DNA of 64,000 bases from Sthenelais limicola. Lineage: Eukaryota; Annelida; Polychaeta; Phyllodocida; Sigalionidae. How positions within the stretch are numbered: the first letter of the stretch is position 1; every line of letters starts with the position of its first letter. The notes beneath the pieces are model-generated. The model was not told the origin of the DNA and did not search any database. It saw only the letters and a list, made by a program, of their open reading frames with translations. The position numbers and the translations under genes were made by a program. The stretch covers positions 34,980,298 to 35,044,297 of the forward strand of contig OW804097.1 in the NCBI GenBank assembly GCA_942159475.1, given 5' to 3'. This document shows positions 11,993 to 23,667 of this stretch, piece after piece.

Positions 11993-12385
11993 GTGATGTG
12001 TTCCAGTAAAATGAGTCACAAGTCGCAAAATTGATATTTTTCAAGGTGTTTTTTCCACAAGATCTCCTTATTGAAATGTTCTGATTTTTAGAGGGTTTAG
12101 CACTTATAGTCATATCCACGTAAAAAATTCCAGGACATTGTATTAAATATATCCTTGCGTTTTGAAGACCTTTTTATGGAGTATATTTAGTTACTTTACT
12201 AATAATTACTCATCCAGAAACATTGCAAACTTTACTTTTCAAAAATAAAGATATCAAACTTAAGATATAGAAATACTTACAGGTGTCACAATGTTAACTA
12301 TCATTGTAATCACTTTTTTAAATATGGTGATATCTCAAAATCCATATTTTGCGACTTATGACTCATTTTCCTAAAATGCATCACA
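11993..12385 (+). mobile_element. MITE family B, copy 1
   Basis: Family B is about 360-470 bp with inverted termini starting GTGATGTGTTTCAGGAAAA and continuing TGAGTCACAAGTCGCAAAA. The plus orientation has TTGATATTTTTCAAAGTG just inside the left end. The interior is AT-rich and non-coding. This copy is complete apart from point changes. Confidence 0.88.
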
Positions 12386-13782
12386 TTTGTGAAATCGCAG
12401 AGACTGTTACATTTACTTTTAGTGGAAAACAATATGGCTTCATGGTTTGCCAATGAAAATGTTACTGGAACCTTGGGCCCATTGCATAAGAAATAAGAAA
12501 TCCTTACTGAAGATGTTCATTCCTATTTTTCCTTGCTACTAACGCAGCTGGTAAGGAACGTTTAGTGAAGGATTTGCTATACAAGCAATGCTATTTTTTT
12601 ACCTACAATAGGAAGCTCCTACCTGAGCAAGCTTAGCAAGCAACAAACAGGCCCCTCATATAGCTCTCTGAGGTCTTGCAACCAAGAAGAGAAACTCCAT
12701 AACAAGGGTATATTTATAGTGTTCTTTATTATTGTTAGTCAAATACACATTATAGGAAAACGATTGCTTTCTTACATTGCCTCTCATGTTATCTTATACT
12801 TTAAGTACAATCGCAGAATTTGAATTATTAACCCGGGTTACCCGAAAACTGTTCGCAAATAAAACATTTTCAAACGAAAATGATATTTCTGGAAGAACAG
12901 AATTCTGAGGGACGCTTCCCTTTCTGATGTATTTACTGTGATGTCTGAATAATAATAAAAAATATTTGAACATCAGAGTACAAAATTACAACTCATCCAT
13001 ATTAAACTATAAGTTATGCTACACAATATTGCTATTTCATACACATGGTCATATTAAACAAGTAGATTTTCAAAAGGTGGGCAAACCCATGCATATATTA
13101 ATATGCAGTGGACGAACTATTGGCAATAATAATAATTAGGCAAGGTAAATTATTCAATATGACACATGTGTTGTAAAAACGACCAACTAATTAAATTAAT
13201 TTATTGACACACTTCACACTTTTGCAGGAATGCTTTCGGTTCTTATATTTGTATAACTGTAAAATTAAACATGTTAAAAGCAACAACAATAACAATGATA
13301 ACTTGATAATGCTTTTGATTGCAATGAATAACAATAACGTATGATCTGAATCTGGAATGATCCTGTATGGTATTAATTTGGACGGCAAATTTGGGAGGTT
13401 CCCCCCCCCCCCCCCTCCTGCTTCGACTCCGTTTCGTCCCCCCCCCCCCCCCCACACACACACACCCCGACTCCCACAACAAATATTAGGAAACTATCGA
13501 GGCGGCCATGTGAGATCAGACGCAATAAGAGAGCTCTTGGTGATAACTCACCTTCTCACACTACAGGTAACTTTGAATTATACATTACCACTGTCTGTCC
13601 TATAGTCAATAACCACAGCACCCCAATGTACAAACACAGCTAATACATATAGCAGAGTTATCAGGGAATTGTCACGAGTGTTTCTATTATTGTATTCATA
13701 TACTTCTATATATGCGTTGCAAGTGTTGGAATGAGGTCAATGGTTTGCAGACTCAGTCTTTCTTCGCCGCACTCATTCATAT
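12386..13782. other. No gene recognised; poly-C/CA tracts
   Basis: Mostly AT-rich single-copy sequence. At 13401-13465 two poly-C runs surround a short spacer and are followed by (CA)n. Long open frames over this tract are products of the homopolymers, not genes. Another poly-C run is at 10840-10856. Confidence 0.6.
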
Positions 13783-13947
13783 GGGTCAGATTTTCAGAAA
13801 AGGTACAATTGGCAGATCTACCAAACCTAACCAAACAAATCGACACGGTATAAAACTATCCCTAGTATTTATCATATTTCAGCCTAATTAAGCGGAATTT
13901 ACTAATTGTGTAGAACTGACGATTGTACATTTTCTGACGCCCTGACC
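13783..13947 (-). mobile_element. MITE family A, copy 4, internally deleted
   Basis: Both termini are present but about 70 bp of the centre is missing, and the right terminus is diverged (TTTTCTGACGCCCTGACC). Confidence 0.8.
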
Positions 13948-14095
13948 GGTGAGGCAAACCACAAAAAGATAACACTCGTCTGTTTTATACCTTCTTTAAT
14001 AATCTGACCAGCTTATCGGTGGCAAAAAAAAGGGAGAACATAATATAATATACCCCGGGTATAACCTGGGCTCTTGTTGCTAGATTTGCTTAAAT

Positions 14096-14330
14096 GGGTC
14101 AGATTTTCAGAAAATGTACAATTCACCTTCACCAATCCTCTCAAATAACCCACATTTAAGACAGAAATAAAGTTCAAAATACAGTTCAACCTAACCAAAC
14201 AGATTGCTAGAATCAATGCAATGTCGAATATACTCGAATTTACCTAGTATTGGCCAAATTGCAGCCTAATCTTGCAGAATTTACTAAATGTGTACAGCTG
14301 CCAATTGTGCATTTTCTGAAAATCTGACCC
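14096..14330 (-). mobile_element. MITE family A, copy 5
   Basis: Full-length, TTGGTTAG subfamily, reverse orientation; only about 150 bp from copy 4. Confidence 0.88.
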
Positions 14331-14653
14331 TTACATTACATTCAAGCATGGGTAAACAAAAGACTGGTGTTTGCCATCTCATCTTGATGTGGGTCGGGTT
14401 CCCATATTTGCCATAGTGGAGTAAGTTGTTGCTATATTTGAATTGCCCATTCCATATGAGAGGTGCTATAAGTGCATATGGGGTGCTATAAAAATATTAA
14501 TATAGCACACATACTATAATGAACTACTTCATCACAAAGTCGGCTACTTTTTTTCAGATTGTACACATCAATTTTATGCCTATAGTATAAGTATATAGTA
14601 TAGTATATATAATATAATTAATATAGAATTGAACTTGCCTGCAATAATCAAAC

Positions 14654-14732
14654 ATTTATTGGACTTGATTTTTGTGCATAAGCACTCTGCCTATGGCATC
14701 GTGCTTATGCGGACGAATTTCGTCCAATAAAT
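14654..14732. repeat. 79-nt nested hairpin
   Basis: The outer arms ATTTATTGGAC and GTCCAATAAAT pair perfectly. They enclose a second perfect 10-bp stem, GCATAAGCAC with GTGCTTATGC, whose loop has its own GCC/GGC pairing. A short palindrome GGACGAATTTCGTCC sits between the stems. This could be a tiny foldback MITE or a structured RNA; no family is recognised. Confidence 0.7.
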
Positions 14733-14925
14733 TTTCGAGTATAGCCGTCCATTCTATCTATATGTTACATCTTAACATGAATTAAATCTTGATGAGAAAC
14801 TTTGCAACATTTTGGCTTCAAATACCAAGTATGCATACCTTGGCCACCTGGTCCATGTAAACCAATCAGTAGTGTTACCTGGCACAGTGCCATTATCTAT
14901 AACAACTGGAGCCGACGAGCGGACA

Positions 14926-15657
14926 GGTGTAGCAGTTCTAATGTACCCCCCATCAGATGTACCCCCCGGTATAACTAACCTAGGTCTAATGTACCGGGGG
15001 TACATTTGACCTAGGTCCAATATACCCCCGGGGGTACTTTAGACCTAGGTTGGATATACCCCCTCCAGTTTTAATGTACCCCCCGGGGGTAAAATAGACC
15101 TAGGTCAAATGTACCCCCACCAGGTTCAAAGTACCCCAAAGGGGGAAACTAAACCTAGGTCTAATGTACCCCAAATATTTGAAAATAACCAAGTACTGAT
15201 CGAAACATTAATTCTTTAAATTATGACAATAAAAGTAATAGTACATACCTATAATAATCAGAACTGAATAGATTTTAGTAATGAATTATTGTGATCTGAG
15301 AAAAGTATTTAATTCAGGATATGAATTACACAGAGTGCTGTTCTCATCACATCCTGTAGCATTTTATTAGATATTAAATTATTGAAATAATATTATAATA
15401 GTGACAATTCTATTATAGGCATTGCATAGAGCAAAAATCGTAATTTCCAATCTACAATAGTCCAATTCAATTTTAAATGTGGGTTGTAGCATAATCTTAA
15501 TTTGAGGCAAGTAATGGAATCAATAGAATTTACAAAATTCAAGATTATCAAAGAAACAAAGGGGGGTAATTTGAACCTAGAGGGGGTCATTTAAACCTGA
15601 GGTCTAAATTACCGGGGGGGTACATTAGATCGGGGGGTAGTTTAGAACTGTTACACC
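14926..15657. mobile_element. Palindrome-rich foldback element H
   Basis: The ends form an imperfect inverted repeat, GGTGTAGCAGTTCTAATG at left and its near complement GAACTGTTACACC at right. The left 250 bp is an array of palindromes alternating CCTAGG (14979, 15010, 15044, 15099, 15154) with CCCCCGGGGG, joined by TCTAATGTA-like arms. The right end has a smaller set (15560-15640). The centre is AT-rich and non-coding. Confidence 0.75.
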
Positions 15658-16489
15658 GGTACGGGAGCTTCAGGTGTGATTAGTGTGGAGGGGGGGGGGG
15701 GGGCACTAGCTGAATGAGGTAAAAGAGGCAGAGTATAGTCTGTCTTGAGGGTGGAGGTGGAGTGAGGTGAGCGAGGGGCCATTTTCCACACTTATTGTTT
15801 GCATATTGTCATAATACAGGAAATACCTCAACTAGAATCCTAAATCACGATTAGGGAATTACTGTATTAATTACAAGTCCGTGGTCATGATATATTGGCC
15901 TGTCGATTTTTTAAAACAAAATGATATAACAATGTTGAAAAGTCCATTTTATGTTTGTACCAAACTAGATAAAATAAATTGTACGTCTATAATAGAAAAA
16001 AGGAAATTATTACCAGTACTTTTTAATTTGATTTTTATTTATTTATTTCATTTGATGAATCAGAATGTGATCAATACTTATTCAAGGGGATATATCTCTC
16101 TAACTAGGCAAGGTTTTGATACAAAATATATATCTATGCATGTATAGAAGAATCTATATAACAATGCTAGATGTCACTATGGCAACGGTGGCTTACCTCT
16201 GTCTAATTGGGATACACACAGTACTTTACTGATAAATTGCCCACTTTTTGTACTCTAAACGGGCCGATAATTCCATGTATTAATGGTACATGTGCCATTA
16301 ATGAGTATTTATAACACCCCCTAACACCTAACACCTCACACAGCCTGGCGTAATACTAGGTTTCTATTTAACAAGATAAGATATATATTATCACTAAACG
16401 TAAATTATATATAATGAGACAATACTTTGGGTTTGAGTTACACTAATAGTATATGATGTTATACTCGAGTTCTACACTGCTTATTATAT
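15658..16489. other. No gene recognised
   Basis: A poly-G run lies at about 15690-15704. The open frame near 15881-16147 is AT-driven and has no recognisable motif. Confidence 0.5.
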
Positions 16490-17386
16490 GATGTGTTTCA
16501 GGAAAAGGAGTCACAAAGCACCAAAGTCATTTAATCACAATATTTCTTTGTAGGAATGTTTGGATTTTGGGGGAATCTAATGTTTAAGTTGTATGAATAC
16601 CTTTACCAAATTTTAAGACTGTGTAATAAATATATGCTTGCATTTCTGAGGTCATCCTATATGGGGTACATTTAACAACTTAACTATAGTAATAGCCCAC
16701 TCAGAAATATTGCAAACTTTTTTTCAAAATAAGAATAACAAACGTTAAATCTAGAAATACTTATTAGCTGTACCAATGTTTACTATCATTAGAATTCTAT
16801 CAGATCGATGAACAGGCATCATGTCATAATTAATATTATGCATTGCATAACAACCTCAGCTCGAAAATTCCTCCCCAGCCCCATGGCCGGAATCCTATTA
16901 GACAGGATCCCCTATGATTGCTAAATAATGCCCTATTTCCTATGTGGCCAGACTCTTCACCTATCTCATTGTCCAAATTGTACCGCAAGGAAGAGATTTA
17001 ACCAAGGAATTTAAGCTGTTACTAATATAATTACTGCATACCAAACCACACAAGCTAATGCCTCTAGGGCTTGGTACTCTTCAAAGCCGACATTCTTGCC
17101 GTCACTCTCGCACGGTTAATCACACTCGACCGTTCTTGGTAAACTTTGGGTAACTTCGGTAACACTCTCCAGAACAAGGCCCATGTAATGACATCATAGC
17201 AGTGGATGGTGGGCAATGTCAACACTCCATATTTATGAAAGTAAATAGCCCAAGACTTCCATTCATTCCCATCAAGTTGTGACGATACTCTGGTGCCACA
17301 TACCTCTAGATCTCATCTTCTTAAATATGATGGTATCTCAAAATCAATTTTTTGCGACTTGTGACTCCTTTAGCTGTAACACATCA
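16490..17386 (+). mobile_element. MITE family B, copy 2, split by an insertion
   Basis: The left part (16490 to about 16812) and right part (about 17306-17386) together make one diverged B element. The related copy beside the second paralog (22889-23375) has no insert at this point. The intervening 490 bp is less AT-rich, non-coding, and not recognised. Confidence 0.75.
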
Positions 17387-17464
17387 AATATTACAAAGGA
17401 CTTTGACTTAGAACTGATGGAGGAATATTATGCTATACCATCTTTTTCCTTCTCTTTGATCCAG

Positions 17465-17503
17465 ATGACAACAGAGGTGAAGCCCAAACCGAAGTGTAAT
17501 TAG
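17465..17503 (+). promoter_or_regulatory. Conserved 12-codon upstream ORF
   Basis: A short ORF with the reading MTTEVKPKPKCN ends 62 nt before the main start. It is kept in frame and nearly unchanged in all three copies of this locus (17465, 23567 and about 30462). A translational-control role is inferred from position only. Confidence 0.45.
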
Positions 17504-17565
17504 ATCGAAATACTTATCCAGTAATCCTGTTCACTTCTATCCCAAGGACTCCAAAATCAAGCAAA

Positions 17566-18195
17566 ATGTTAAAGAAACTTTTAAGATGGAGTACACCATG
17601 TGTTGTATACATCCTAATGGCCTTCTTTCAACCAGCATCAAGTTGCAGTTTAACCTTTTGGGAACACTTCAGCATGGAAAAAATCCTTTATGTTGCAGAC
17701 ATTGTTGTCTACGGTGTTGAAACAGAAAGAGTTCCTGGTCAACATGGTTCCCGAAACGCCCTCTTTACTATATACTGCGTACTCAAGAACGACAATAACA
17801 ATCTACCTTTACCAGAAAATATCACCATCGACGAAGTAGAACCTGTGAACTCCTGTTCAGGTACGATGATACAGCCTAACACAGACACTATTCTAGCTCT
17901 GAAAAGGAACTCAGTTACTGGGGGGAATTTTACCTGGCACGAACCCAACCCCACGCCTGACGGAGCGGCATTTAAAGCTTCCAAGGTCAATCTGCAGAGG
18001 GCACTCAAAGTGTGTGGGTTGAACTCAGGCAAGGCACCAGATGGCAGGACTGTCTCTGCAAGTCCAACATGTCCAATGCTGGAGGGAAGTCTCACTCAAT
18101 GTTCGAACAAGACTGTTAAAACTTGCCAGTCTTGTGTGAATATTTTTGTTATAGTTTTGTTATCGATTGGTTTAACTGGTGTCTGTAAAAAATAG
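17566..18195 (+). CDS. Secreted or membrane-anchored NTR-like protein, copy 1
   Basis: A single-exon 209-aa CDS. Residues 1-26 are a signal peptide ending PASS, so the mature protein starts with Cys27, as in netrin-like (NTR/TIMP) modules. A beta-rich stretch follows (YVADIVVYGVETER, FTIYCVLKND), then Cys97, Cys150, Cys169, Cys179, Cys187 and Cys190 and sequons at Asn85, Asn121 and Asn181. A hydrophobic tail at 191-206 ending in CKK suggests a membrane anchor or GPI signal. The general arrangement recalls TIMP and CCDC3-like NTR proteins, but no diagnostic motif was identified, so the family call is tentative. The paralog at 23668 differs at about 18 residues. A 5' UTR splice acceptor seen in the other two copies (TCAG before ACTTTGATCC) is lost here through a 4-bp deletion. 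Confidence 0.75.
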   Translation: MLKKLLRWSTPCVVYILMAFFQPASSCSLTFWEHFSMEKILYVADIVVYGVETERVPGQHGSRNALFTIYCVLKNDNNNLPLPENITIDEVEPVNSCSGTMIQPNTDTILALKRNSVTGGNFTWHEPNPTPDGAAFKASKVNLQRALKVCGLNSGKAPDGRTVSASPTCPMLEGSLTQCSNKTVKTCQSCVNIFVIVLLSIGLTGVCKK

Positions 18196-18239
18196 TTCTA
18201 AATTGTGTTGATGATTTGAATGTTGTGGGGTTGTTGCTT

Positions 18240-18530
18240 TTAGACGTGATTTGATCAGATCAAATAATTAATACCAAAATAGAAGGTTTACCAACCTGTA
18301 CAATTATTTATTTCAATCAAATATGCCTTGCGAAACAGGTATTGAGTGCTCCTACATTGAACCAGAAGTTTACCCAGTTAATGCTGCCAAGTACTATAGG
18401 TGGCGCCACCCTCTATGGGGCTTTAACACTGCCGTTCTATAGACCACACTTCAGGGACTTCCGTCAGTACAAACGTGGTCTATAGGCAAGAAAAAACCTT
18501 CCAGAATCTGATCAAATCGCATTTAATAGT
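18240..18530. mobile_element. Small inverted-repeat insertion 3' of copy 1
   Basis: Absent from the paralogous 3' flank near 24330. The ends carry GATTTGATCAGATC and CTGATCAAATCG in inverted arrangement. An internal GGTCTATAGGCAAGAAAA also occurs in the arm of the large foldback element at 33586, so the two are related. Boundaries are approximate. Confidence 0.6.
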
Positions 18531-18804
18531 TAATCACCTTGTTTCAGTATTTTATGTGTAAATAGCATGAATGATACCCCGAATGATACTGTTGTGTATC
18601 ATATCGCATATTAAGCGAAAAAAGAGGATGGAGATCTAATCTTTTGTGATTCTCAGAAAAACATCCTAATGGAAATTTATGGTTTGCACAGTCATACATG
18701 TACATTGTCTTTGTAGTCCTGAAATGATTTAATCTGTGATTTGCTCATGCCATGTTAATAGTTGTATTCATGTACAATATATTGGCCTCCAGGAGAGGCA
18801 TATG

Positions 18805-19028
18805 AGGGAGAAGTCTTCAGTGAAGGTACAATTCGCCTTCACCAATCCTCTCGAGTCTATCAAGACCAACATATGGTTCAAAATACTGTTTGAAATCGCC
18901 AAATTGATTGTTTGAATCAACACAATACCAAGTGTGATACTCAAAATGAAATATAAGTATTGATCATTTTTCATTATTCATCATTTCAGCAGGATTTACT
19001 GAATGTGCTGTTGTACACCTTCAGGCAA
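18805..19028 (-). mobile_element. Old, diverged MITE family A copy
   Basis: Internal family-A sequence is recognisable (GTACAATTCGCCTTCACCAATCC at the left, with ATTGATTGTTTGAATCAA) but the termini have decayed. The same copy is present at 24638-24850, so it predates the duplication. Confidence 0.7.
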
Positions 19029-19194
19029 CCTTACCTATTATTATATATAAGCTATCTGTGATTGATGTATGATGTCAGTAATCCAGAGTGACATTGTGGT
19101 GTACGCATTTATCATAAGGATGCCGTAGCAGCAAAGTTTGCAATCTCCTTTTATGACTCATGCACTTATCGTCAGTCATTGAATGGCTATGACT

Positions 19195-19312
19195 AAAGGG
19201 CCTTGTCCACCAAGCCAATTCTCATGTGATTCTCACAGAACGTAGTGCAAAGGAGTCACCTGCGGCACCAAATCGCATGAGAATCGGCTTAGTGGAGTAG
19301 GCCCTTTAGAAA
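19195..19312. mobile_element. 118-bp palindromic MITE
   Basis: Inverted ends AAAGGGCCTTGTCCACC and AGTGGAGTAGGCCCTTT, with further pairing of CCAATTCTCATG to CATGAGAATCGG. It is repeated at 25006-25124 in the paralogous flank, so it too was inserted before the duplication. The GGGCC termini would fit a Harbinger-type MITE, but this is not proven. Confidence 0.7.
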
Positions 19313-19764
19313 GCTAGGGGAAACGCTTCCGTCAAAAGTCTGCTTGATCTCATCTTTTCAAATAATTATGAGGATATATCAAAATACATTTTAGCGACTT
19401 GTGGTGTCGATGGAAAGACTTAATTTGTTTGCAATTTGTGAGGTACCGTAATAAAAATGCTGTCTATTGTTTATGCATAAAATGTGTCTTTACTTAATTT
19501 TTTCTCTCTAAGTTCAGCAAAGCCACTTCACTGGGCTAAAGTGGTATCCATGCTTGTATTTTATAAAATTGGATAGGATATGCCCCAGTTCTTTTTGCTG
19601 CTGAGTTTAATAAAAGTCCCCATTCATATATCAGAGACCCACTGAAATCTTTTTCTGTGGTGTTTCTGTTTATTTTCACTCACCACCAGCGCTAGTTTTC
19701 TCTCAGCTAATTTGACTTCAATTTCTTATATTTAACATATATAATAACAATAATAGGAGAATAT

Positions 19765-19940
19765 TCAATATTCAATATTTAATTCAATGTCCTGAAATTT
19801 GGTACATAGATTCATATGACCATAAGTGCTAAACCCCCCAAAAATTAGAACATTACAATAAAGAGATCTTGTCAATAAAACACTTTGAAAAATATCAATT
19901 CTGCAACTTGTGACTCTTTTTCCTTGTTTGTGTATTACTG
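19765..19940 (-). mobile_element. MITE family B fragment
   Basis: Only the right-hand 175 bp of a reverse-oriented copy, ending TGCAACTTGTGACTCTTTTTCC. A separate short B remnant (TTTTAGCGACTTGTGG) lies at 19348-19405. Confidence 0.7.
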
Positions 19941-20009
19941 CTTTGATGCCGTGAGAGATCAATGCAAACTTTGTTTTGTGAAATGCTATAAGATGTCTTT
20001 CTATTCTGC

Positions 20010-20465
20010 TGGCAACCATATTGCATTTTGAACTTGAAAAAGACCTTGGAACAGAGAAATAATATCAGAAATGGAATCCTGAAATATTAAAACCTAGTAA
20101 AAGTGGTATTATACATAGATCTAGTGCTAATAGGAGCTGAGATATGACTTTCATGGATCCTAGTGGCGGCCATCCTGGATTTTGACCTTGAGTATGACCT
20201 TGAAACAGAAAAGTAACATCAAAAATGGAATCCTGACACATTAAAACCTGGTAAAAATGGTATCATACATAGATCTAGTGCCAATAGGATCTGAGATATG
20301 ATTTCATGTTTCATAGTGGTGGCCATCTTGGATTTCGACCTTGAAAATGACCTTGAAATAGAAAGATTATTTCGGAAATGGATTTGTTGTGCTTTAAAAC
20401 ATGGAAAAACTCACATCATACATGGATATAGCCCTAATAGGAGCTGAGATATGACATTCTAAGTA
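20010..20465. repeat. Three-unit tandem repeat, about 145-150 bp per unit
   Basis: Units start near 20020, 20165 and 20317 with GGCCATNNTGGATTTNGACC-like sequence and share ATACATAGATCTAGTG and TAGGAGCTGAGATATGA. Divergence between units is moderate. No coding frame is kept across units. Confidence 0.8.
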
Positions 20466-22888
20466 GATTTAACCCTGAATTATGGTATCTAAAATAGTTA
20501 GTGGCTGCCATTTTTGTTTTTGCGTTTTTTTCAACTTTTCCATGCACGGATTTTGTCTTACTTTGGATATGTTGTTCAGCACACCTTAACGTACAAGAAT
20601 CAACCATAAAACGTTTTGTTGCAATTTTTTTGGTGTTAAGTCTTATATTGCTTCTACTCAGTAAGACATGCCCAAATCAACATTTTGGTGAACATGTCTC
20701 ATTGGTAACATATATGACGCAACGATCTTGACATGCCTTTATTTATGGAAAATACTGAATAATCACCAAAATACACTGAACCTCTACAAGAATGTCAGAG
20801 AACATATGAAATAAACAACTGGATGTTCAGCAGTAAAACACAAAATTAAGGCATATTGACACATCGTCAACCAGATACCCCTTGTTCCCAACTGTAAAGT
20901 TTTTTTAGCTCAAAAGAAACCTAATTCTATGCCGTAGTTACCATGATAAGGTATCTGTGGGCATAATTTATATGATAATGAATATTTTTAATTAAAAAAA
21001 AAGAGATAAAAATCCATAACAGAGATATTATACATATATTTTAAATGTGACATAACTTTTGACAAGGTAGCATACATCACATTTGTTACGTGACTATTGA
21101 CACAACTTGTGTTTTTGTGGGGTATGTGATTATTGACCTCTGTCCGAGTAAAGCCATATTCAAAATTCTTGAACAAACTTGCAACATTTTTATTTTTATT
21201 CTGAATCTTCCACATTGAACATATCCGCATTTCAAACATTTGAACCCACTAACAACTATGCAGAACATTTATTTGCAAACATGTAACCGATCACATCATT
21301 TCATTGAAAACCATGGTCAAAGGTGATGTACTTCACACCAAACATGGCAAAAAATGCCTATGCATATACAGGAGCTTAAGTATCATATAGAGAGTGAGTC
21401 ATATCTTAACACAACACACTTGGAGATGACTTTTTTGGTAGTAGTAGGATTTGTAGAATTCTTACAGATGGCTTAGTACATTGCTATTGACAACATTTCA
21501 TTTTAATTCCATTGTCAAAGGTGATGTCACCTAATAATCATTTGTCAAAAGCTACGTACATCGGGAGCATGTGGCAGTGGTGATATGGTCAAACACTATG
21601 TACCATGTTGACATTTTCAAGTTAAAATGACCAGCACTCTTTTATTATTGCTCACACACCATGGCATACACAGCAGATTTGTTAAGAAATCTACAAATTT
21701 ACCACATCTAGACAGTACATACATATTCCATAACACTTTAACAGAAACCTGTACGATATTTTTATGTACGTTACTGTCCCGTAACAGTATGTGATATCAA
21801 ATTTGCATTGACGCTGTGAACTCACCATTCTTCCATGCCCGCCATGCTGCCTGGTTTGCCATGAAAAGGATGCGTATGTGCAAGATGCTGTGACGTAGTA
21901 TGCAATAATCAGCAGGGCGGGAGCAATTTGACATTCAAAACATTTAGATTTCACCTCTATATTCAGTGTAACAGTACATGCCGGGTCAAAAAAAAGTAGA
22001 TGTTCAATGGGAATGATGTCTATATTAGCTACCTATGCATTACTTACACAAAAAAGTGGTTGATTTTCACAAATTAGAGGTTTCATGTCACATTCTTATT
22101 CAATTACCACTGCTTGAGCTCATAGGCCTGGCAGTGAAAAGTGCTTACATGAATTACCTTTAAAATTGACACAAATCGTCATGTACTGTTACCCCACTTT
22201 CAAAGCTTATGAAAAAAACAAGATGTACTCTGCCAGATTCATACTTTTAGATTAATTATATGGTATAGTTTTTATATGAAAAGATAACAACTGACACATA
22301 GAGGCACAATAATAAGGCTTTTATTTCCATTCAAAGTTGCCCCTGTATGAATGTAATGTTTGACATGACCAAAATGGCCTTTTTTTAGAGGTTCAAACAT
22401 TAATAAAAGATCAGCAACTGCATATAGACATGTGGAATATTGAAGAAATAAACCTTAATCTATGCACAACAGGTCCTCGAAATTGCAATAAAGATATGTA
22501 CTAGGTCCAAAAATATTAAAGTCGCTCCCGACCCATTGGCCTCCTTTAGTGTGACTTCACCGATATCTACATGTTATTTAATACAGGGCGACATGTTAGG
22601 TAACACCATGCTGGCCTGGTCAACAGATCAGGCATGGCTATCACGTGACAAACTTGACCCTCATTTGTAAATGAGTCATGAATATATGTAATGTAACCAT
22701 ACTGCGGCCCGATTGGCCTATACTGTCAAGTGACCTTAAGGGTAACCTTACCTGCTTTATAGTTATGAAATAAAGGATCAGTTCTTAATGAACAGTTGTA
22801 CTGACAACTCCTATTACCTTCTTCATTAGTTGGCTAATTACCCACTTACTTATATTAATTAGTAATCATCCACCTTCATTCTCTGAAC
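20466..22888. other. No gene recognised
   Basis: About 2.4 kb of AT-rich sequence. Open frames (for example 20501-20731 and 21691-21954 reverse) have no recognisable domain or paralog and are not supported. Confidence 0.5.
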
Positions 22889-23375
22889 AATATTTCTTTG
22901 TAGGAATGTTCTGAATTATGGGGGAATCTAATGTTTAAGTCGTATAAATACATTCACCAAATTTCAAGACTGTAATAAATATATGCTTGCATTTCTGAGG
23001 TCATCTGTAGGAATGTTCTGAATTATGGGAGAATCTAATGTTTAAGTTGTATAAATACATTCACCAAACTTCCAGACTGTGTAATAAATATATGCTTGCA
23101 TTTCTGAGGTCATCCTATGGGGTACATTTAACAACTTTACTAGCATTAGCCCACCCAGAAATATTGCAAACTTTTTTCCAAAATAAAAATAACAAACGTT
23201 AAATCTAGAAATACTTATTAGCTGTACCAATGTTTACTATCATTAGAATTCAATCGGCTCGATCTTATCTTGTTAGATATGGTATCTCAAATATGGTATC
23301 TCAAAATCAATTTTTTGCGACTTGTGACTCGTTTTCCTGTGACACATCACATTTTACAAAGGACTTTGACTTAGA
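22889..23375 (+). mobile_element. MITE family B, copy upstream of paralog 2
   Basis: Paralogous to the split copy at 16490-17386 but uninterrupted. It has an internal tandem duplication of about 95 bp (AGGAATGTTCTGAATTATGG occurs twice, near 22913 and 23010). Confidence 0.8.
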
Positions 23376-23398
23376 ATTGATAGAGAAATATCATGTTA

Positions 23399-23521
23399 AA
23401 TTTCAAAGAGATTGAGGCGACTTGCTGAACACAAGTAGGACACAGCTATAGGTTTCTGAAGGAGGTTTTATTCATTCAGGGGTGATCAACGTTTCGGTAC
23501 CATTATACCTTCATCAGGATC
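23399..23521 (-). mobile_element. Penelope-like or retrozyme fragment with hammerhead-like motif
   Basis: About 123 bp absent from copy 1 of the locus and flanked by near-identical ATATCATGTTA and ATATTATGTTA, an approximately 11-bp target duplication. Read on the minus strand it starts with TTGATC, then CTGATGA, a short GGTA/TACC stem, GAAAC, GTT and GATCA. These are the order and core of a type I hammerhead ribozyme with a minimal stem III; TTGATC and GATCA can form stem I. Penelope-like elements are known to carry such minimal ribozymes. Activity is not shown. Confidence 0.6.
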
Positions 23522-23566
23522 AATATTATGTTATAACATCTTTTTCCTTTCCAGACTTTGATCCAG

Positions 23567-23605
23567 ATGACAACAGAGGTGAAGCCCAAACCAAAGTGTA
23601 ATTAG
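23567..23605 (+). promoter_or_regulatory. Conserved 12-codon upstream ORF, copy 2
   Basis: Same peptide as at 17465-17503, preceded by a splice-acceptor-like CTTTTTCCTTTCCAG that is intact in this copy. Confidence 0.45.
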
Positions 23606-23667
23606 ATTGAAATACTTATCCAGTAATCCTGTTCGCTTCTATCCCAAGGACTCCAAAATCAAGCAGA

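Noticed and set aside
13191..13605. Open frames rich in Pro or Gly on both strands
   Set aside because: They are created by poly-C/poly-G and (CA)n tracts.
14812..15020. Overlapping open frames at the start of element H
   Set aside because: Arise from the palindromic array, which reads open on both strands by symmetry.
17566..18195. Firm TIMP annotation for the secreted paralogs
   Set aside because: Mature start at Cys fits, but the TIMP CxC start, 12-cysteine pattern and C-terminal domain are absent.
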